Part shown: one piece after another, positions 18,683 through 27,536 of the stretch
Layout of the letters: every line of letters starts with the position of its first letter
Numbering within the stretch: position 1 is the stretch's first letter
The notes under the pieces: generated by a model
Databases searched by the model: none
Seen by the model: only the letters and a program-made list of their open reading frames with translations
Told to the model about the DNA's origin: nothing
DNA from: Agrobacterium tumefaciens
Lineage (GTDB): Bacteria; Pseudomonadota; Alphaproteobacteria; Rhizobiales; Rhizobiaceae
Reading direction: 5' to 3'
DNA: 64,000 nt
Assembly (NCBI RefSeq): GCF_013318015.2
Contig: NZ_CP115842.1
Location: 496,001 to 560,000 of the forward strand
Made by a program: the position numbers and the translations under genes

Positions 18683-18719
18683 GGCCGGGGGCGGCATGCA
18701 GGACATGCCGTTGCCGGCC
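18683..18719 (+). repeat. stem-loop between smoF and smoG
   Basis: GGCCGG...GGCGGCATG pairs with CATGCCG...GCCGGCC across a five-base loop, with minor mismatch in the lower stem. There is no T-run. It probably protects the smoF transcript or attenuates reading into smoG, making the binding protein more abundant than the permeases. Confidence 0.65.
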
Positions 18720-18801
18720 CGCTTGGCCGAACCAGTGAAAATCGCCTGAACGGCGCGATAAACGGGCCGGGACTTAACCGGTCTGATCGGGAGACGATGA
18801 C

Positions 18802-19761
18802 GTGAATTCAGTTGCGGGAGTGGCAGACGTGACGATGCCGGAGAGAACAATGGTCAGGGTGGACGAGAAACCGCAGCCGCGCTGGACGCGGTGGCTCGAT
18901 CTCGGTGACCGGTCGCTTGCCGTGCTTTTGCTGGCGCCTGCAGCCATTCTTCTTTCCCTTATCATCGTCTATCCGGTGGCGCGTCTCGTCTACACCTCGT
19001 TTTTCAGCCTTTCGCTGACATCAGGTCTGCCGGCGGAATTCATCGGCTTTGAAAACTACACGGCGATGCTCGATGACCCGATTTTCTGGGAAACGACCTG
19101 GAATACGGTGCTGATAACGCTGATAACGGTGCCGGGAGCGCTGTTCATGGGCCTGGGCCTTGCGCTCCTCGCCAACCTGCCGTTTTCCATGCAATGGCCG
19201 ATGCGCCTGTCGCTGCTCATCCCTTGGGCGCTGCCTCTTTCGTTCGCCGGCCTCATCTTCGCGTGGTTTTTCCACTACGAATACGGCGTGGTCAACGATG
19301 TGCTGAACCGGCTGGGCTTTGAAGGCATCATCTGGTTCAACTCCCCGAACTGGGCCTTTGCGGCCATCTGCCTGACCATCATCTGGAAGACCTCCTCCTT
19401 CATGGCACTGATGATCCTTGCAGGGCTGCAAACCATTCCGCGCTCGCTTTATGAAGCCGCCGATGTGGATGGCGCCGGCAAGCTCAGGCAGTTCTTCGAG
19501 ATCACGTTGCCGCTCCTAAAGCCCTCGATCGTCGTTGCTCTCATCTTCCGTACGATTACGGCGCTGCAGACTTTTGATATTCCATACATGATGACCGGCG
19601 GCGGCCCCGGCACATCAACCACGACGCTCGCCATGTACATTCACCAGAACACTGTTTCCTTCCTCGATCTCGGTTACGGTTCGGCACTGGCGGTCATGAT
19701 GTTTGCGCTCTCCATGTGCGTCACCGCCGTTTATCTCCGCATTATCAGGACGAAGGACTGA
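18802..19761 (+). CDS. smoG: sugar ABC transporter permease SmoG (MalF type)
   Basis: A 319-residue inner-membrane permease with six expected membrane segments after a charged N-terminal extension (MVRVDEKPQPRWTRWLDLGDRS). The EAA loop reads YEAADVDGAGKLRQFFEITLPLLKP. The start is a GTG at 18802 with GGGAGA upstream; an ATG at 18835 would shorten the extension by eleven residues. It is one half of the membrane pore of the sulfoquinovosyl glycerol importer, with SmoH, and the two genes are separated by only four bases. Confidence 0.9.
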   Translation: MNSVAGVADVTMPERTMVRVDEKPQPRWTRWLDLGDRSLAVLLLAPAAILLSLIIVYPVARLVYTSFFSLSLTSGLPAEFIGFENYTAMLDDPIFWETTWNTVLITLITVPGALFMGLGLALLANLPFSMQWPMRLSLLIPWALPLSFAGLIFAWFFHYEYGVVNDVLNRLGFEGIIWFNSPNWAFAAICLTIIWKTSSFMALMILAGLQTIPRSLYEAADVDGAGKLRQFFEITLPLLKPSIVVALIFRTITALQTFDIPYMMTGGGPGTSTTTLAMYIHQNTVSFLDLGYGSALAVMMFALSMCVTAVYLRIIRTKD

Positions 19762-19765
19762 TCCC

Positions 19766-20623
19766 ATGAGCACCGTTGCGACCTCCTCCGGTCTGTCCTC
19801 CTTCTTCTCCGGCAAGCCGCTGCGCTTCATTGCCGCCTCCATATTGCTGGTCAACGGCCTGTTTCCGGCAATATGGATCCTGTTCACCTCGCTGAAAACC
19901 GAAGCGGAACTGACGGTGAAACCGATCACATGGTTTCCGCATGCGCCGACGCTCGCCAATTACATGCAGGCCTTTTCCGACCAGCCGTTGCACCTCTTCC
20001 TGTTCAACAGCTTCATGGTCGCGCTGCTTTCCACGGCACTCACAATTCTGATTTCGGTGCTGGCAGCCTATGCGCTTGCGCGGCTCGATCTCAAGTACCG
20101 GGCGCTGATCCTCTCGCTCATCATCGCCGTTTCCACATTCCCGCTGGTAACGCTGCTGGTGCCTCTGTTCGAGATCATGCGTGCGCTCAACCTGCTCAAT
20201 AGCTGGACCGCTCTTATACTGCCTTACACCGTGCTCTCCCTGCCGGTCTGCACGCTGATGCTGGTATCCTTCTTCGAAAGCATCCCGCGCGATCTGGAAA
20301 ACGCCGCCATGATTGATGGCTGCACCCGCATCGGCGCGCTGTTCAAGGTTGTCGTGCCGCTATGCGCGCCAGGCGTCTTCACCGCCGGCATTCTCGCTTT
20401 CGTGAACGCCTGGGACGAATTCCTGCTGGCGCTTTCCTTCAATTCCAATCCGGCACTGCGCACGCTGCCGGTCGGCATCCAGCTTTACCAGGGTGAGTTC
20501 GCTTTCCCGTGGCCCGTCATCTCGGCGGCGCTGGTGGTCGGCATCGTCCCGGTTGCGATCCTGATCGTCATTTTTCAGGAACGCGTCGTCTCCGGCCTCA
20601 CCGCCGGCGGTCTCAAGGGTTAA
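19766..20623 (+). CDS. smoH: sugar ABC transporter permease SmoH (MalG type)
   Basis: A 285-residue permease with six membrane segments and the EAA loop ENAAMIDGCTRIGALFKVVVPLCAPG. The ATG at 19766 sits just after the smoG stop; an upstream frame start at 19703 would overlap smoG by 59 bases and is rejected. The C-terminus ends in QERVVSGLTAGGLKG, the common MalG-type ending that contacts the ATPase. It forms the importer pore with SmoG and is followed by smoI after 12 bases. Confidence 0.92.
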   Translation: MSTVATSSGLSSFFSGKPLRFIAASILLVNGLFPAIWILFTSLKTEAELTVKPITWFPHAPTLANYMQAFSDQPLHLFLFNSFMVALLSTALTILISVLAAYALARLDLKYRALILSLIIAVSTFPLVTLLVPLFEIMRALNLLNSWTALILPYTVLSLPVCTLMLVSFFESIPRDLENAAMIDGCTRIGALFKVVVPLCAPGVFTAGILAFVNAWDEFLLALSFNSNPALRTLPVGIQLYQGEFAFPWPVISAALVVGIVPVAILIVIFQERVVSGLTAGGLKG

Positions 20624-20635
20624 ACAGGTACAGTC

Positions 20636-22630
20636 ATGCAATTCGAAAAGACCAGAGACGGCTTCAAGCTTGCGATTGGCAGCCACACCATTCTTTCTCA
20701 TTCGCCTGAGAACCCGGCTTTCTTCGCCGGTTTCGGCAAGGAGCGGATGGATATGTATCGCGGCAATTTCGATATCGAGGACTATGTCATCGAACGAACT
20801 GCGATCCGCCACGCCGAAGTCAGTGGCGACAGCGTTACGCTGTCTTCCGCACCCGGGCAGGCCGCGCGCCTTCATCTGGCGCTGGATGGAAATGCCATCA
20901 GGGTCACGGCGCTGGATGAAACCATCAATCGGCTGTGGCTGCGGATCATCGCAAATGACGACGAACATGTCTGGGGCGGTGGCGAACAGATGTCCTATTT
21001 CGACATGCGCGGTCGCCGCTTTCCGCTCTGGACCTCCGAACCCGGTGTCGGCCGCGACAAGACCGCTGAAATCACCTTCAAGGCTGACGTCAGCGGCAAG
21101 GCGGGTGGCGATTATTACAACACCAATTACCCGCAGCCGACCTATCTGTCGTCGCGCAAATATGCGCTGCATGTGGAAACCAGCGCCTATTCAGTCTTCG
21201 ATTTCCGCAACGAAGATTTCCACGAAGTCGAGATATGGGCGATCCCCGAGAGGATCGAGTTTTTCACCGGCGATCGTTTCACCGATATCGTTTCTGCCCT
21301 CTCGCTGCGGTTCGGACGCCAGCCGGAACTGCCGGAGTGGGTCTATGGCGGCGCGATCATCGGGTTAAAGGATGGCGCCAACTCCTTTGCCCGGCTGGAA
21401 AAAATCCGCGCTGCCGGAACCAAGGTCTCCGGCCTGTGGTGCGAGGACTGGGTGGGGCTTCGCCAGACATCCTTCGGCGCCCGGCTCTTCTGGGACTGGC
21501 AGGCCAATGAGGCGCGTTATCCGCATCTGCGTCAGAAGATCGCCGAGCTTGCCGATCAGGGCATTCGTTTTCTGGGATACGTGAACCCCTATCTCTGCGT
21601 CGACGGCCCGCTTTTTCCGGAGGCGGAGGCCGCCGGTTATTTCGCCACCGGCGCGGACGGCAAGACGGCGCTCGTGGATTTCGGCGAGTTCGATTGTGGC
21701 GTGGTCGATTTCACCAATCCGGCCGCAGCCGAGTGGTTTTCCGAAGAGATCATCGGCAAGAACATGCTTGATTTCGGCCTTTCCGGCTGGATGGCCGATT
21801 TCGGCGAATATCTGCCGATCGACATCACGCTATCGAACGGCATCGACGCCAAGCTGATGCACAATGCCTGGCCGACGCTCTGGGCAGAGGTCAACGCCAA
21901 GGCTGTTGAAAGCCGTGGCAAAACCGGCGAAGCGCTGTTCTTCATGCGGGCGGGCTTTACCGGTGTGCAAGCCCACTGCCCGCTGCTGTGGGGCGGCGAC
22001 CAGTCCGTCGATTTCTCCCGCCATGACGGTCTCGTCACTGTCATATGCGGTGCGCTGTCCTCCGGTCTTCTCGGCAATGCCTATCACCATTCCGATATTG
22101 GCGGTTATACCAGCCTGTTCGGCAATGTCAGAACCCCGGAACTCATCATGCGCTGGACGGAGATGGCAGCCTTTACTCCTGTCATGCGAACCCATGAGGG
22201 CAATCGCCCGCGCGACAATCTCCAGATCGATCAGGACGAGACCGTTCTTGGCCATTTTGCCCGCATGACGGCAATCTATGTCGCACTCGCCCCCTATCTG
22301 AAATCGCTCTCCACTGAAGCGGCCGAAAACGGCCTGCCGGTACAGCGCCCGCTTTTCCTGCATCACGAGAACGACCGGCAGACCTATGCCATTCAGGACA
22401 GCTATCTCTACGGGGCCGACATGCTGGTCGCACCAGTTTGGAAGGCGGGGGAGACGCAGCGCACGCTTTACCTTCCGGGCGATGGGGAATGGATGCATCT
22501 TTGGAGTGGCGCGCGGTATTTTGGCGGGCACGAGATCACCGTGGAGGCTCCGATAGGCCAGCCGGCTGTGTTCTACCGCGCTGAAACGCCCTTTACTGCG
22601 TTATTTGAACAGCTTCGCAATATCGCTTGA
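20636..22630 (+). CDS. smoI: sulfoquinovosidase SmoI (GH31)
   Basis: A 664-residue family GH31 retaining alpha-glycosidase that releases sulfoquinovose from its glyceride. The sequence carries the residues that mark sulfoquinovosidases rather than ordinary alpha-glucosidases: Arg283 and Trp286 in GARLFWDW and Tyr491 in SDIGGYTS form the sulfonate pocket, Asp388 in GWMADFGEYLP is the nucleophile and Asp455 in LLWGGDQSVD is the acid/base. Numbering agrees with what I recall for the Agrobacterium enzyme. There is no signal peptide, so it is cytoplasmic and acts after import by SmoEFGH. It is the last gene of the transport arm, and its product feeds SmoC. Confidence 0.95.
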   Translation: MQFEKTRDGFKLAIGSHTILSHSPENPAFFAGFGKERMDMYRGNFDIEDYVIERTAIRHAEVSGDSVTLSSAPGQAARLHLALDGNAIRVTALDETINRLWLRIIANDDEHVWGGGEQMSYFDMRGRRFPLWTSEPGVGRDKTAEITFKADVSGKAGGDYYNTNYPQPTYLSSRKYALHVETSAYSVFDFRNEDFHEVEIWAIPERIEFFTGDRFTDIVSALSLRFGRQPELPEWVYGGAIIGLKDGANSFARLEKIRAAGTKVSGLWCEDWVGLRQTSFGARLFWDWQANEARYPHLRQKIAELADQGIRFLGYVNPYLCVDGPLFPEAEAAGYFATGADGKTALVDFGEFDCGVVDFTNPAAAEWFSEEIIGKNMLDFGLSGWMADFGEYLPIDITLSNGIDAKLMHNAWPTLWAEVNAKAVESRGKTGEALFFMRAGFTGVQAHCPLLWGGDQSVDFSRHDGLVTVICGALSSGLLGNAYHHSDIGGYTSLFGNVRTPELIMRWTEMAAFTPVMRTHEGNRPRDNLQIDQDETVLGHFARMTAIYVALAPYLKSLSTEAAENGLPVQRPLFLHHENDRQTYAIQDSYLYGADMLVAPVWKAGETQRTLYLPGDGEWMHLWSGARYFGGHEITVEAPIGQPAVFYRAETPFTALFEQLRNIA

Positions 22631-22657
22631 AGCATCACCTTCCGGCCATTTCCAAAA

Positions 22658-22680
22658 AACGCCGCAGATATTGCGGCGTT
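22658..22680 (-). terminator. terminator between smoI and the tadG-like gene
   Basis: AACGCCGCA (22658-22666) pairs with TGCGGCGTT (22672-22680) around a five-base loop. On the minus strand the stem is followed by a run of T (AAAAAA at 22654-22659 on plus), so it ends the tadG-like transcript. It may also slow smoI transcription. Confidence 0.8.
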
Positions 22681-22715
22681 CAACCGATGCTTTAACAGGC
22701 CTCGCTAGACGGCCA

Positions 22716-24005
22716 TCAGCCCGTCAGGCGTGGTGATGTAATGGCTTTCTTGAACAGCACCGTCATCGCGTCGCTGATGCCCTGGGACGGGCTGACTTCG
22801 AAGTACAGACCCGGGGAAGCGCAGCTCTGCATGCGTGAGCCGATTTCCGCCTGAAAGGGCTTGATCCAGCTATTATACCAGTCATTCGTCGGCAGCGGCA
22901 GGTAGGTGGTATAAAGCACCGCGATACGAAAACCCTTTTCCTTCAGTTTCGTACAGTCTTTGATGTCGATCGGCTCCTGACAGCGGCCTCCCGTCAGTTT
23001 TTTCGTACAGGAGGACGGCTTGTAACTGTCGCCCACCCCGTCTGAAACAAAGAAAATAACCTTATCCGGGTTCGCCGAGCTTGCGCCCGTGCCCGAACTG
23101 CCGACCTTATCTCCAATCTGGATCAGTGCCCGGTCGAAATCTGTTTGCTGGTCGTTGTTGTATCCCTGATAGGGGATCGACATCAGGTTGATTTCACCAG
23201 CTTTTTTCTTTGCTGCGTCCAGATCCGAGGTTAGCGAAACGACCTCAAGCAGCTTGGTATCTTCCGCCCGTTCCCCGAAGGTATAGACGGCCATGCGATA
23301 TTGATTGCTGCTTTTGCGCGTGGACTTTGCCGTGTCCATCAGGCTGGCGGTTGCCTTGGCAACCACGTCGATACGCGTCGTAACCCCGAGTTTCTTGGCC
23401 TTGAAGTAATAGCTGTTCGGGTCTGCCACGCCGTCCTTCACGATATGACAGGCAAAAGCGCATTTATCGCCAGTATTCGCAACCAGGGTGGCAACATCCG
23501 TGGGTGTCGCGCCCACTCCCATGGAGGGCGTATTATCAAGCAGAAGATAGAAATCGCTGAAGGTTTCCGTTTCGTATTTGGCCGTGGCCGTGCCGCCAAC
23601 CGAAACGAAATCCTTCCCCAGAAGCCCTGAGAGCGTCGTGCTGACCGACGCCTTGAAGCTGACGGACGACTCGACCACATTGCCGTGCTTGATCACCGAA
23701 ACATCGACAGAGGTTATGGTGTAGTCCGCGTCGCCGCGCTGATTGCCATCGAAGAATGCCCGGGCTTCTTCATTGCCGACGGGAATGACACCGTCCCCCG
23801 ACATCTTCTTTGCCGCCTGAACACTTGCGGACATATCGGCGACTGCCGCCAGAGCCGCGGAATCCGCCGCCTGCTGCAGATCGGCTTTGACCGACATGCC
23901 GCGCGTAATATCGAGCGCCACACCGGCAGCCCCGCACAGAGGCACCATGAGCAGCGCGGTCAGAATGCCAAAATTTCCAGATTTCTCTTGCCAGAAGTTT
24001 TTCAA
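22716..24005 (-). CDS. TadE/TadG-family protein with von Willebrand A domain
   Basis: About 429 residues. The N-terminus is pilin-like: KNFWQEKSGNFGILTALLMVPLCGAAGVALDITRGM, a single hydrophobic segment followed by LQQAADSAALAAVADMS, the TadE/TadG pattern. From about residue 150 a vWA domain follows (FSDFYLLLDNTPSMGVGATPTD with a metal-site-like DxTxS, and KVIFFVSDGVGDSYKP). No ATG opens the frame. A TTG at 24005 after GGGGGCGAAC matches the usual family N-terminus best, with another TTG at 24017. TadG proteins are pseudopilin or anchoring partners of Flp pili, but no tad motor, secretin or pilin gene is nearby, so this copy stands alone. Function is uncertain. Confidence 0.82.
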   Translation of the reverse strand: MKNFWQEKSGNFGILTALLMVPLCGAAGVALDITRGMSVKADLQQAADSAALAAVADMSASVQAAKKMSGDGVIPVGNEEARAFFDGNQRGDADYTITSVDVSVIKHGNVVESSVSFKASVSTTLSGLLGKDFVSVGGTATAKYETETFSDFYLLLDNTPSMGVGATPTDVATLVANTGDKCAFACHIVKDGVADPNSYYFKAKKLGVTTRIDVVAKATASLMDTAKSTRKSSNQYRMAVYTFGERAEDTKLLEVVSLTSDLDAAKKKAGEINLMSIPYQGYNNDQQTDFDRALIQIGDKVGSSGTGASSANPDKVIFFVSDGVGDSYKPSSCTKKLTGGRCQEPIDIKDCTKLKEKGFRIAVLYTTYLPLPTNDWYNSWIKPFQAEIGSRMQSCASPGLYFEVSPSQGISDAMTVLFKKAITSPRLTG

Positions 24006-24184
24006 GTTCGCCCCCAACCAATCTGGGAGCTGAAGCTAATACAGCGGAATTGAAAAGCGGTTTCAATAAATAACTAATTTTTGATAAACTTAATATAACC
24101 AACAACTAATATGTGCGCGGCAAATTCGCCAATATTCTCGTTAACTTTCAACGTTGACATTACTTCAAAACCCTCCTAGCAAAA

Positions 24185-24281
24185 CAGTCTCTTCCGAGGG
24201 GAGCACCTGACGGTGCTGAGATGGCGATGAGCCGGACCCTTGAACCTGATCCGGGTCATGCCGGCGTAGGAACGGAAACTG
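24185..24281 (+). promoter_or_regulatory. TPP riboswitch (THI element)
   Basis: All conserved blocks of the thiamine pyrophosphate aptamer are present in order: GGGGAGC, GCTGAGA, then GACCCTTGAACCTGATCC, GGGTCATGCCGGCGTAGGAA. The P1 stem can be drawn between CAGT/TTCCG at the 5' side and CGGAA/ACTG at the 3' side. It lies about 135 bases upstream of thiX, so thiamine pyrophosphate should shut off the whole thiXYMED operon, most likely by blocking ribosome access since no clear terminator follows. Confidence 0.95.
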
Positions 24282-24359
24282 TAGCGCGTTTGCGGTACTG
24301 CCCTTTCTCTTCTCCGCTTTGCCCGGATCTCCGTGATCGCCACAGCTGGAGACCGAACG

Positions 24360-24407
24360 ATGATGATGAAACATCCTTCCCTTCGTATACGGTACGGCTG
24401 CGTCTGA
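24360..24407 (+). CDS. possible 15-codon leader peptide before thiX
   Basis: ATG-ATG-ATG at 24360 is preceded by TGGAG with eight bases spacing and opens a frame of 15 codons (MMMKHPSLRIRYGCV) that stops with TGA at 24405-24407, eleven bases before the thiX ATG. thiX itself has no good ribosome site, so reading this short frame could deliver ribosomes to thiX. It could also be a chance opening. Confidence 0.3.
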   Translation: MMMKHPSLRIRYGCV

Positions 24408-24417
24408 GCCCCGGCCG

Positions 24418-25203
24418 ATGCGTGCCTCCCATGCGCTGAAGGGCGTCGTTCTTATTCTGTTTGTCTGGCAGCTGGGCATCTGGCTGTTCGCACCGCCCCG
24501 CTACATCCTGCCCTCGCCCGCCGATGTTGCCGCAGCACTCCTGCGCCAGCCAGCCTTCCTGTTCGGACAGGCCATGGTGACATCAGGTGAAATGGCTGTC
24601 GGGCTTGCGGCTGGCATTACCGCCGGCATTCTCGTTGCCTTTACGATTGCCGCCGTCCCGCGTTTTGGCCGCCTCGTCTGGCCCATGGTTCTCGTGTTGC
24701 AGGCATTTCCGGTCTTCGTGCTGGCCCCCATTCTCGTACTCTGGTTCGGTTTCGGCATGGCCTCGAAAGTTGTCATGACGGCGATCATCATCTTTTTCCC
24801 CGTCGCTTCAGCCTTCACCGACGGCCTCAATCGCACGGATCGGACAATCCTCGATGCCGCCTCGCTGACAGAGGCGAGCCACTGGCAAATCCTCACCCGG
24901 CTGCGTGTGCCGCTGGCGCTTCCCTCACTCATTTCCGGGCTGAGGGTCGCAGCTCCGCTCGCCCCGCTCGGCGCGGTCATTGGCGAATGGGTGGGCGCCT
25001 CCGCCGGGCTCGGTTTTGTCATGATCCAGTCCAATGCCCGCATGCAGACCGACACAATGTTCGCCGCCATGACCATTCTCGCCCTCATGACGGTGCTGCT
25101 GCGGCTTGTCGTCGACCGGGCAACGGCCAACCTCGCCCCCTGGGCCAAAGAAACAGACCACGTCATTCCTTTCAAACATTTGCGGAGACTTTCGGCACCA
25201 TGA
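24418..25203 (+). CDS. thiX: thiamine-precursor ABC transporter permease (ThiX-like)
   Basis: A 261-residue inner-membrane permease of the SsuC/TauC/ThiX class. It has about six hydrophobic segments, PRYILPSPADVAAALLRQP near the N-terminus, and the EAA loop at LTEASHWQILTRLRVPLALPSLISGLRVAAP. Placement directly after a TPP riboswitch and before an NMT1/THI5-like binding protein points to uptake of a thiamine pyrimidine precursor (HMP or formylaminopyrimidine). The ATG at 24418 is the first in frame after an upstream stop. Its stop overlaps thiY by four bases (ATGA). The matching ATPase (ThiZ) is absent from the operon. Confidence 0.85.
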   Translation: MRASHALKGVVLILFVWQLGIWLFAPPRYILPSPADVAAALLRQPAFLFGQAMVTSGEMAVGLAAGITAGILVAFTIAAVPRFGRLVWPMVLVLQAFPVFVLAPILVLWFGFGMASKVVMTAIIIFFPVASAFTDGLNRTDRTILDAASLTEASHWQILTRLRVPLALPSLISGLRVAAPLAPLGAVIGEWVGASAGLGFVMIQSNARMQTDTMFAAMTILALMTVLLRLVVDRATANLAPWAKETDHVIPFKHLRRLSAP

Positions 25204-26144
25204 AACGAACTCTTCTTTCCCTCGTCTTCGCGGCAGCAAGCGTGTTTGCGCCCGTGCAATCGCAGGCGGCCGACAAGCTTACCGTGTTGCTGGAATGGTT
25301 CGTGAACCCGGACCATGCACCGATGGTGATTGCCAAGGAACGCGGCCTGTTCGCAGATGCGGGGCTGGACGTTGAGCTGGTTCCGCCTGCGGACCCATCC
25401 GCCGTGCCGCGTCTTGTCTCGGCAAAACAGGCCGATATCGGTGTACACTACCAGCCGAACCTCTATCTCGACCACGATGCCGGGCTGCCGCTCGTCCGTT
25501 TCGGCACGCTGGTCGAAACCCCGCTGAACACCGTCACCGTTCTGGCCGATGGTCCAATCAAGAGCCTGAAGGACCTGAAGGGCAAGAAGGTCGGCTTCTC
25601 CGTTTCCGGCTTCGAGGATGCAATGCTGAAGCGCATGCTGGAGAAGGAGGGACTGACGAAAGACGATGTGGAACTGGTCAACGTCAATTTCTCACTCTCG
25701 CCGTCCCTGATCGCGGGCAAGGTCGATGCCACGCTTGGCGGTTTCCGCAATTTCGAACTGACGCAGATGAAGCTTGAAGGCCACGAAGGCCGCTCGTTCT
25801 TCCCCGAGGAACATGGCGTGCCCGCCTATGACGAGCTCATCTTCGTCACCCATCGTGATCTCGTGAAAGATAGCCGCCTGCCGCGTTTTCTCTCGGCCGT
25901 TGAGCAGGCCGCGATTTTCATCACCAACCACCCACAAGAATCCTGGCAGCTTTTCATCAAGGCCTATCCGAACCTTGACGACGCGCTGAACAAACAGGCG
26001 TTTTTCGATACGCTGCCGCGTTTCGCCAAACGTCCAGCCGCACTCGATCGCACCCGCTACACACGCTTCGGCACTTTCATGAAGGACATGCAACTGATCA
26101 AGCAGGCGCCGGCGGCGGAAGACATTGCCGTGGAGTTGCAATAA
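25200..26144 (+). CDS. thiY: thiamine-precursor binding protein (ThiY, NMT1/THI5-like)
   Basis: A 314-residue periplasmic binding protein. The ATG at 25200 overlaps the thiX stop and opens on a clean signal peptide (MKRTLLSLVFAAASVFAPVQSQAA) followed by DKLTVLLEWFVNPDHAPMVIAKERGLFADAGLDVELV, a hallmark of the NMT1/THI5-like family in which WF-N-DH contacts the pyrimidine. Further family segments are PSAVPRLVSAKQADIGVHYQPNLYL and LKDLKGKKVGFSVSGFED. It should capture a pyrimidine precursor for ThiX. It lies in the riboswitch-controlled operon, two bases before thiM. Confidence 0.88.
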   Translation: MKRTLLSLVFAAASVFAPVQSQAADKLTVLLEWFVNPDHAPMVIAKERGLFADAGLDVELVPPADPSAVPRLVSAKQADIGVHYQPNLYLDHDAGLPLVRFGTLVETPLNTVTVLADGPIKSLKDLKGKKVGFSVSGFEDAMLKRMLEKEGLTKDDVELVNVNFSLSPSLIAGKVDATLGGFRNFELTQMKLEGHEGRSFFPEEHGVPAYDELIFVTHRDLVKDSRLPRFLSAVEQAAIFITNHPQESWQLFIKAYPNLDDALNKQAFFDTLPRFAKRPAALDRTRYTRFGTFMKDMQLIKQAPAAEDIAVELQ

Positions 26145-26146
26145 CC

Positions 26147-26887
26147 ATGGCAAACAGTTTTCCGACTGCGGCGAAGGCCGCAGAGATCCTCGAAAGGGTA
26201 AGGCAGACGCGCCCGCGCGTGCATTGCCTGATGAACACCGTGGTACAGAAATTCACCGCGGATGGCATTACCGTCGTCGGCGGCATCCCCTCGATGACAA
26301 CCTCACTCGAAGAAATCGGTGCTTTCGTCACGAAAGCCGATGCGGTAACGATCAATCTCGGCACGCTCGACGCCGACCGGCGCAAAGTCATTCGATTTGC
26401 CGTCGAGATCGCCCGCGCGGCTGGCAAGCCGTGGATTCTGGACCCCGTGCATTGCGACTATTCGCCATCGCGACTGGCGTTCGCGCGTGACCTGATCTCG
26501 CTTGGACCCACCATCGTGCGCGGCAACAGCGCTGAGATGAGCCTGATCGGTGCTGTTCCGAACGCCATCAGGATAGAGACCGGACCTGTCGATAACCTGC
26601 GCGACGCCACAAGGAGCGTCAGAATCGTCAACGGTCACCCGTGGATGGCGAAGGTGACAGGCACGGGTTGCCTATCGGGTGGCGTCATCGCCGCCTTCAT
26701 GGCGGTGGAAAAAGACGCACTGACGGCCGCCGCCGCCGCCCTCGCCATCACGGGTGTCGCAGCCGAACTGGCAGCGAAAAACGCCAAAGGCCCCGGCACA
26801 TTCGAGCCGGCATTTCTGGATGTGCTTTCAGAAATTTCCGGCGAAGACATAATAAACCATGCGAGGATTGAGCATGAACAAGGTTGA
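26147..26887 (+). CDS. thiM: hydroxyethylthiazole kinase
   Basis: A 246-residue kinase that phosphorylates 4-methyl-5-(2-hydroxyethyl)thiazole, a salvage step. Family features are RPRVHCLMNTVVQKFTADGITVVGGIPSM at the substrate site, the segment ADAVTINLGTLDADRR, LDPVHCDYS, and the catalytic loop VTGTGCLSGGVIAAFMAVE containing the cysteine usual in ThiM. The length is slightly below that of Escherichia coli ThiM. It overlaps thiE by 14 bases, so the two are likely coupled. Together with ThiE and ThiD it gives complete thiazole/pyrimidine salvage without de novo synthesis genes in this operon. Confidence 0.93.
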   Translation: MANSFPTAAKAAEILERVRQTRPRVHCLMNTVVQKFTADGITVVGGIPSMTTSLEEIGAFVTKADAVTINLGTLDADRRKVIRFAVEIARAAGKPWILDPVHCDYSPSRLAFARDLISLGPTIVRGNSAEMSLIGAVPNAIRIETGPVDNLRDATRSVRIVNGHPWMAKVTGTGCLSGGVIAAFMAVEKDALTAAAAALAITGVAAELAAKNAKGPGTFEPAFLDVLSEISGEDIINHARIEHEQG

Positions 26888-27536
26888 TTACCGTCTCAAC
26901 GCGCTGGTCGATGCGAGCCTCGGCGATGTTGCGCCCTTGGGCGAGCTTGCTCTGGCGGCCGCACTCAACGGCGCGACCATTCTGCAATATCGCGACAAAC
27001 ACGCCTCCACGCGGGAGATGATCGAAAACGCCAGCGCCATTCGCGAAGCCATTGCCGGCACGGGCGTGCCGCTGGTCATCAACGACCGGGTGGATGTGGC
27101 GCTCGCCTCTGGCGCGGACGGGGTGCATCTCGGCGCCGATGATATGGATGCCAAAACCGCCAGACGCATCCTTGGAGATAAGGCGATCATCGGCCTCACC
27201 GTCAAGAACCGCGCCGATGGCGAGCGGGCGGCCTCCATGCCCGCCGATTACGCCTGCATTGGTGGCGTGTTCGAAACCGTTTCCAAGGTCAATCCAGACA
27301 AGCCTGTCGGCCTTGACGGCTTTACGACGCTCCGCACTCTGCTCCGCGAATTGCGGCCGGGCATGCCGGTGGGCGCCATCGCCGGTATCGATCTTGCCCG
27401 CGTGCCGAACGTCATCGCTGCCGGTGCGGATGGTGTCGCCGTTATTTCTGCAATCTTCCGCGCAGGCGATATTGCCAGCGCAACCAGGGACTTCCGCGCG
27501 GCAGTCGATGCAGCGCTGAAAGCGAGACAGTCATGA
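26874..27536 (+). CDS. thiE: thiamine-phosphate synthase
   Basis: A 220-residue TIM-barrel enzyme that joins HMP pyrophosphate and thiazole phosphate to give thiamine phosphate. Recognisable are ATILQYRDKHASTREMIE, PLVINDRVDVALASGADGVHLGADDM, IIGLTVKNRADG, and the phosphate loop AIAGIDLARVPNVIAAGADGVAVISAIF. I prefer the ATG at 26874 (MNKVDYRLNALVD) to one five codons earlier. The gene starts inside the end of thiM and its own stop overlaps the thiD start (ATGA), so translation is coupled throughout. Confidence 0.93.
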   Translation: MNKVDYRLNALVDASLGDVAPLGELALAAALNGATILQYRDKHASTREMIENASAIREAIAGTGVPLVINDRVDVALASGADGVHLGADDMDAKTARRILGDKAIIGLTVKNRADGERAASMPADYACIGGVFETVSKVNPDKPVGLDGFTTLRTLLRELRPGMPVGAIAGIDLARVPNVIAAGADGVAVISAIFRAGDIASATRDFRAAVDAALKARQS

